This document shows, in pieces, positions 61,636 through 64,000 of a stretch of 64,000 nucleotides of DNA. Both the position numbers and the translations under genes were made by a program. The first letter of the stretch is position 1. Every line of letters begins with the position of its first letter. Below the pieces are notes generated by a model. The model did no database searches and had not been told where the DNA came from. It saw only the letters and a list, made by a program, of their open reading frames with translations. The stretch is from Ruminococcaceae bacterium R-25. GTDB taxonomy: Bacteria > Bacillota > Clostridia > Saccharofermentanales > Saccharofermentanaceae. The stretch lies in NCBI GenBank assembly GCA_003149065.1, contig QGFZ01000001.1, forward strand, positions 744,001 to 808,000, in the 5' to 3' direction.

Positions 61636-62134
61636 AAATGCTCCTTCCATGTGCTGCAGCAATTATTGCTGGAAATCTATCAACTTTGAGTAAATGCAAA
61701 GCTTCCATTCCTTCTTCAGGAAAAGCTAAAACTCTTTGTTCCAACGTCTTGTCTCCAAGTAATGCTGTTACAGGAGGTATAACAGCATATACAGAGTTAT
61801 ACTTATCAAGTGCTTCAACCGTTTCCTTATGTAACGCACCTTTTCCAAGATGAAGCTTGATTCCATATTTTGAAAGTGGCTCAATGCTACTCTCAATTTC
61901 AAGTTTATTACTAGATGTTGGGCCAACCCCTGCTGGACTGACTGCAGTATGAAAAACAACGCCACCAATAATATCAACACTTATTTCTTTAAGCCTGTTA
62001 TCCTCAGCAAGCTTTACCAGTTTTGGTAGAACCGCATCTCTTCCACAAAAAATATAACCAGATATATAAATTGCATCTCCAATTCTCAATTTTTTAATTA
62101 CGTCATTAGTAATTGGAGTATTTAATTCAATCAT
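61628..62134 (-). CDS. fumarate hydratase / tartrate dehydratase beta subunit
   Basis: A 168-aa protein: IGDAIYISGYIFCGRDAVLP, VFHTAVSPAGVGPTSSNKLE and HLGKGALHKETVEALDKYN. This is the small subunit that completes the class I hydratase with the alpha protein downstream. Gene order is beta then alpha. GTGAGG precedes the ATG. An oxygen-sensitive enzyme suits an anaerobe. Confidence 0.88.
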   Translation of the reverse strand: MIELNTPITNDVIKKLRIGDAIYISGYIFCGRDAVLPKLVKLAEDNRLKEISVDIIGGVVFHTAVSPAGVGPTSSNKLEIESSIEPLSKYGIKLHLGKGALHKETVEALDKYNSVYAVIPPVTALLGDKTLEQRVLAFPEEGMEALHLLKVDRFPAIIAAAHGRSIYE

Positions 62135-62226
62135 ATTTAAACCTCACGTAAAAGCTTTACGAAAATCAAAATTACCATCATAGCTTGAGTTAAGACATAT
62201 TAAACCATAATAATTTAATAACACTA
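62135..62226. other. short A+T-rich gap between permease and hydratase genes
   Basis: Ninety-two bases between the permease stop (62227) and the hydratase start; TTAAACCATAATAATT and TAACTCAAGC on the strands give no clear terminator. A separate promoter for the hydratase genes may lie here but none is obvious. Confidence 0.3.
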
Positions 62227-63636
62227 TTATGTTTCAATTCTCGCAAATCTGTCTCTATATTTGATTTTACTCCAAACATAGAAAACTAAACCAAGAAAAA
62301 CCCAACCACCAGTTATTATCAATTCTTCAAATGTCAATTGGCAACCTGAATTTGGTATAAGGAATAATACAACCATAATTCCTGACATCAACGACGCACA
62401 TAATCCAACTATAAAATAATGTTTAACTTTATATGGTCTATGCATCTGAGGTTCTTTTTTTCTTAGTACTAAAAAAGACATTGATACAATACAATAAGCA
62501 GTACAACAAGCAAAGCTAGCTGCATCTGAAATCCAAATTAGCATCGTCCTTCCAAAGAAAGGCGCTATTACAGAAAGTATGCCTATAAGAATTAAAGCAT
62601 TGATAGGGGTCTTAAACCTTTTACTAAGTTTTGCAAAGCAATATGGTATCATATGTGATTCTGCCATAGAATATATGGCTCGACTTCCACCAATCAAAAA
62701 CGAATTCCAGCTCGTAACTATACCACACATTCCACCAATAATAAGTATTTTAGCCATAACACTACTGTTAAAAACTTTTTCCATTGCAGATGCTGCAACT
62801 AAACCGGACCCATTCATAGATTCTGAGATTTCATTAGGATTGAGAGCAAACCCAATAGCAAAAACGACAAAAGCATAGAAAGAAACTGCACAGATTATAG
62901 ATACTAACAGTATTTTACCGATTTTTTTCAATTGAATATTAATCTCCTCCGCAACCTGAGGAATTACATCAAATCCAAAAAGAAAGAAAGGAGCTACAAC
63001 AGCAACAGAGAGTATATTCTTTATCGAATCAAAGCCATCACCAATTATAATCTGTCCATCGAGATTAATTGAAGAACCCGAAATTGTTGACGCTGAAACA
63101 AGTACTATTCCAACTACAGCAATGGTAACTGTTAACACTGTTTGCAGAATGGCAGCTGCTTTAATACCAACAATGTTAATTATAGTAATAACTATTGCCG
63201 AAACTACAGCAACTGCTAACCAAGATATATATATATCAAATCCAGCAACAGTATAGAGATATCCTTTTAGAAAACCAGGGAAAATGTACTGGATAATTGT
63301 AGGAAGAGAGCAAGCTTCAAAACAAACAACTCCAATATAACTAAGTATCAATGCCCAAGTACATACAAAAGATCCGGTTGGACCAAAAGCTTTGTAACTG
63401 AATACATGTTCTCCCCCAACCTTTGGCATAGCTGTTGTTAGTTCAGAATAAGTCATTCCAACCAAGAAAATCATTAAGCCACCAATAACAAAGCCTATTA
63501 AGGTACCAACTACACCGGCATTCTGAATCCACTTACCAGAAGAAACTACCCATCCCCATCCAATCATTGCCCCAAACGAGACAACAAGTATATCCCATAC
63601 ACCTAGAACCTTTTTAAAATGCCTACTATCGCTCAT
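62227..63636 (-). CDS. APC family amino acid permease
   Basis: A 469-aa membrane protein with 12 helices: VSFGAMIGWGWVVSSGKWIQ near residue 20 and KVGGEHVFSYKAFGPTG near 75 are hallmark APC segments. It would import an amino acid or amine by proton symport or exchange. AAGGAG precedes the ATG. Located between the ATP-grasp gene and the hydratase pair; it may supply the amino acid used by a nearby ligase, but this is a guess. Confidence 0.87.
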   Translation of the reverse strand: MSDSRHFKKVLGVWDILVVSFGAMIGWGWVVSSGKWIQNAGVVGTLIGFVIGGLMIFLVGMTYSELTTAMPKVGGEHVFSYKAFGPTGSFVCTWALILSYIGVVCFEACSLPTIIQYIFPGFLKGYLYTVAGFDIYISWLAVAVVSAIVITIINIVGIKAAAILQTVLTVTIAVVGIVLVSASTISGSSINLDGQIIIGDGFDSIKNILSVAVVAPFFLFGFDVIPQVAEEINIQLKKIGKILLVSIICAVSFYAFVVFAIGFALNPNEISESMNGSGLVAASAMEKVFNSSVMAKILIIGGMCGIVTSWNSFLIGGSRAIYSMAESHMIPYCFAKLSKRFKTPINALILIGILSVIAPFFGRTMLIWISDAASFACCTAYCIVSMSFLVLRKKEPQMHRPYKVKHYFIVGLCASLMSGIMVVLFLIPNSGCQLTFEELIITGGWVFLGLVFYVWSKIKYRDRFARIET

Positions 63637-63656
63637 ATTAACTCCTTAAAAAAGTA

Positions 63657-64000
63657 CTATTCCTGCCACCAGAATTCTTTATTCATCTTCCAACCTATAA
63701 GATCCTCAAATTCTTTCTTCATTCCCTTATTTCTATATAGCTGCCACATAAAATCACCACTATAATTCGCCTCCATAATGCACCAGCCCTTTTTACTCAA
63801 AACAAAATCCCAACCAATATATCTAAATTGTGGTAAAAGTGATGCGCATTCCTGAGCAAGATCTAAGAGTTGTTGCCAATGTGGAATCTTAAATCCAACA
63901 ATATTAATACCTGAATCCGGATGTACAGACCATACTTCACCGGATTCGTTCATACCCGGTGTATCGATTATTCCTGTTTGAGCATCAATTCCTGCATCCA
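63657..64000 (-). CDS. sugar-transfer-associated ATP-grasp protein (partial, runs off right edge)
   Basis: The frame is open to the right edge, so the visible ~114 residues are a C-terminal part; an internal Met (63953) is not the true start. VWSVHPDSGINIVGFKIPHW, then FRYIGWDFVLSKKGWCIMEA and NYSGDFMWQ match the C-terminal metal-binding core of sugar-transfer-associated ATP-grasp proteins. These sit in polysaccharide loci and probably attach an amino acid or acid to a sugar. Confidence 0.75.
   Translation of the reverse strand, partial: DAGIDAQTGIIDTPGMNESGEVWSVHPDSGINIVGFKIPHWQQLLDLAQECASLLPQFRYIGWDFVLSKKGWCIMEANYSGDFMWQLYRNKGMKKEFEDLIGWKMNKEFWWQE

Overview
The window looks like a chromosomal segment of a low- to mid-GC anaerobic Bacillota, most likely a gut or rumen Clostridia (inference). 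The support is the family content: NHLM-type peptide export, a radical SAM/PqqD peptide cluster, Wzx/Wzy polysaccharide operons, a CDP-glycerol-type glycerophosphotransferase, D-lactate dehydrogenase, oxygen-sensitive two-subunit fumarase, IS21 and IS66 elements, strong Shine-Dalgarno sites and frequent TTG starts. No rRNA, tRNA or CRISPR array was seen.

Layout. (1) 1-10173, minus strand: a polysaccharide or teichoic-like operon. It starts with a fused short-chain dehydrogenase/cytidylyltransferase and continues with a TagF-like enzyme, three GT4 glycosyltransferases, a Wzy-like polymerase, a membrane acyltransferase, a Wzx flippase and a hexapeptide acyltransferase cut by the window edge. 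(2) 10268-20035: a RiPP/bacteriocin locus. The minus-strand operon encodes a nucleotidyltransferase-fold protein, an S26 peptidase-like protein, a PqqD-type leader-binding domain, a radical SAM/SPASM enzyme, a 71-aa Cys-containing candidate precursor, an HPr-kinase-like protein, a double-glycine peptide with a C2HC zinc-finger-like core, and a membrane thioredoxin. The divergent plus strand encodes the NHLM exporter: a very short HlyD-like anchor, a C39 peptidase-ABC transporter and a partner ABC transporter. (3) 20030-33089, minus: a second exopolysaccharide operon, from an initiating polyprenyl-phosphate sugar transferase through deacetylase, ATP-grasp, GTs, pyruvyltransferase, acyltransferase, Wzy, Wzx and a GT11-like enzyme. 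(4) 33311-39485: a membrane acyltransferase, two paralogous small proteins around a PqqD domain protein, a VanZ-like protein, an AlbA_2/RecG-like regulator with phased repeats in its promoter, and a HipA-like protein. (5) 39597-44665: D-lactate dehydrogenase, two divergent UDP-glucose dehydrogenases (the second with a broken start) and a UDP-glucuronate 4-epimerase.

(6) 44680-55557 is an accessory island, visibly richer in A+T, packed with IS21/IS66 debris. It carries two possible defence modules: DUF262/DUF1524 plus EEP nuclease plus TOPRIM protein, and an unrecognised three-gene unit whose third gene is split by an intact IS21-family element with a perfect 8-bp target duplication. The island ends at the decayed 3' end of a second epimerase gene. 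(7) 55561-64000, minus: a DUF2971 protein, a second nucleotidyltransferase-fold protein, dTDP-sugar genes (rmlA, rmlB, DegT aminotransferase), a two-subunit fumarase/tartrate dehydratase, an APC permease and a partial ATP-grasp protein.

Together the window is a surface-polymer region: activated sugars (UDP-GlcA/GalA, dTDP-amino sugar, a CDP-polyol) feed two Wzx/Wzy assembly lines, with a modified-peptide export locus and a transposon-rich island embedded between them. All functional statements come from reading the translated sequences; no database search was run.
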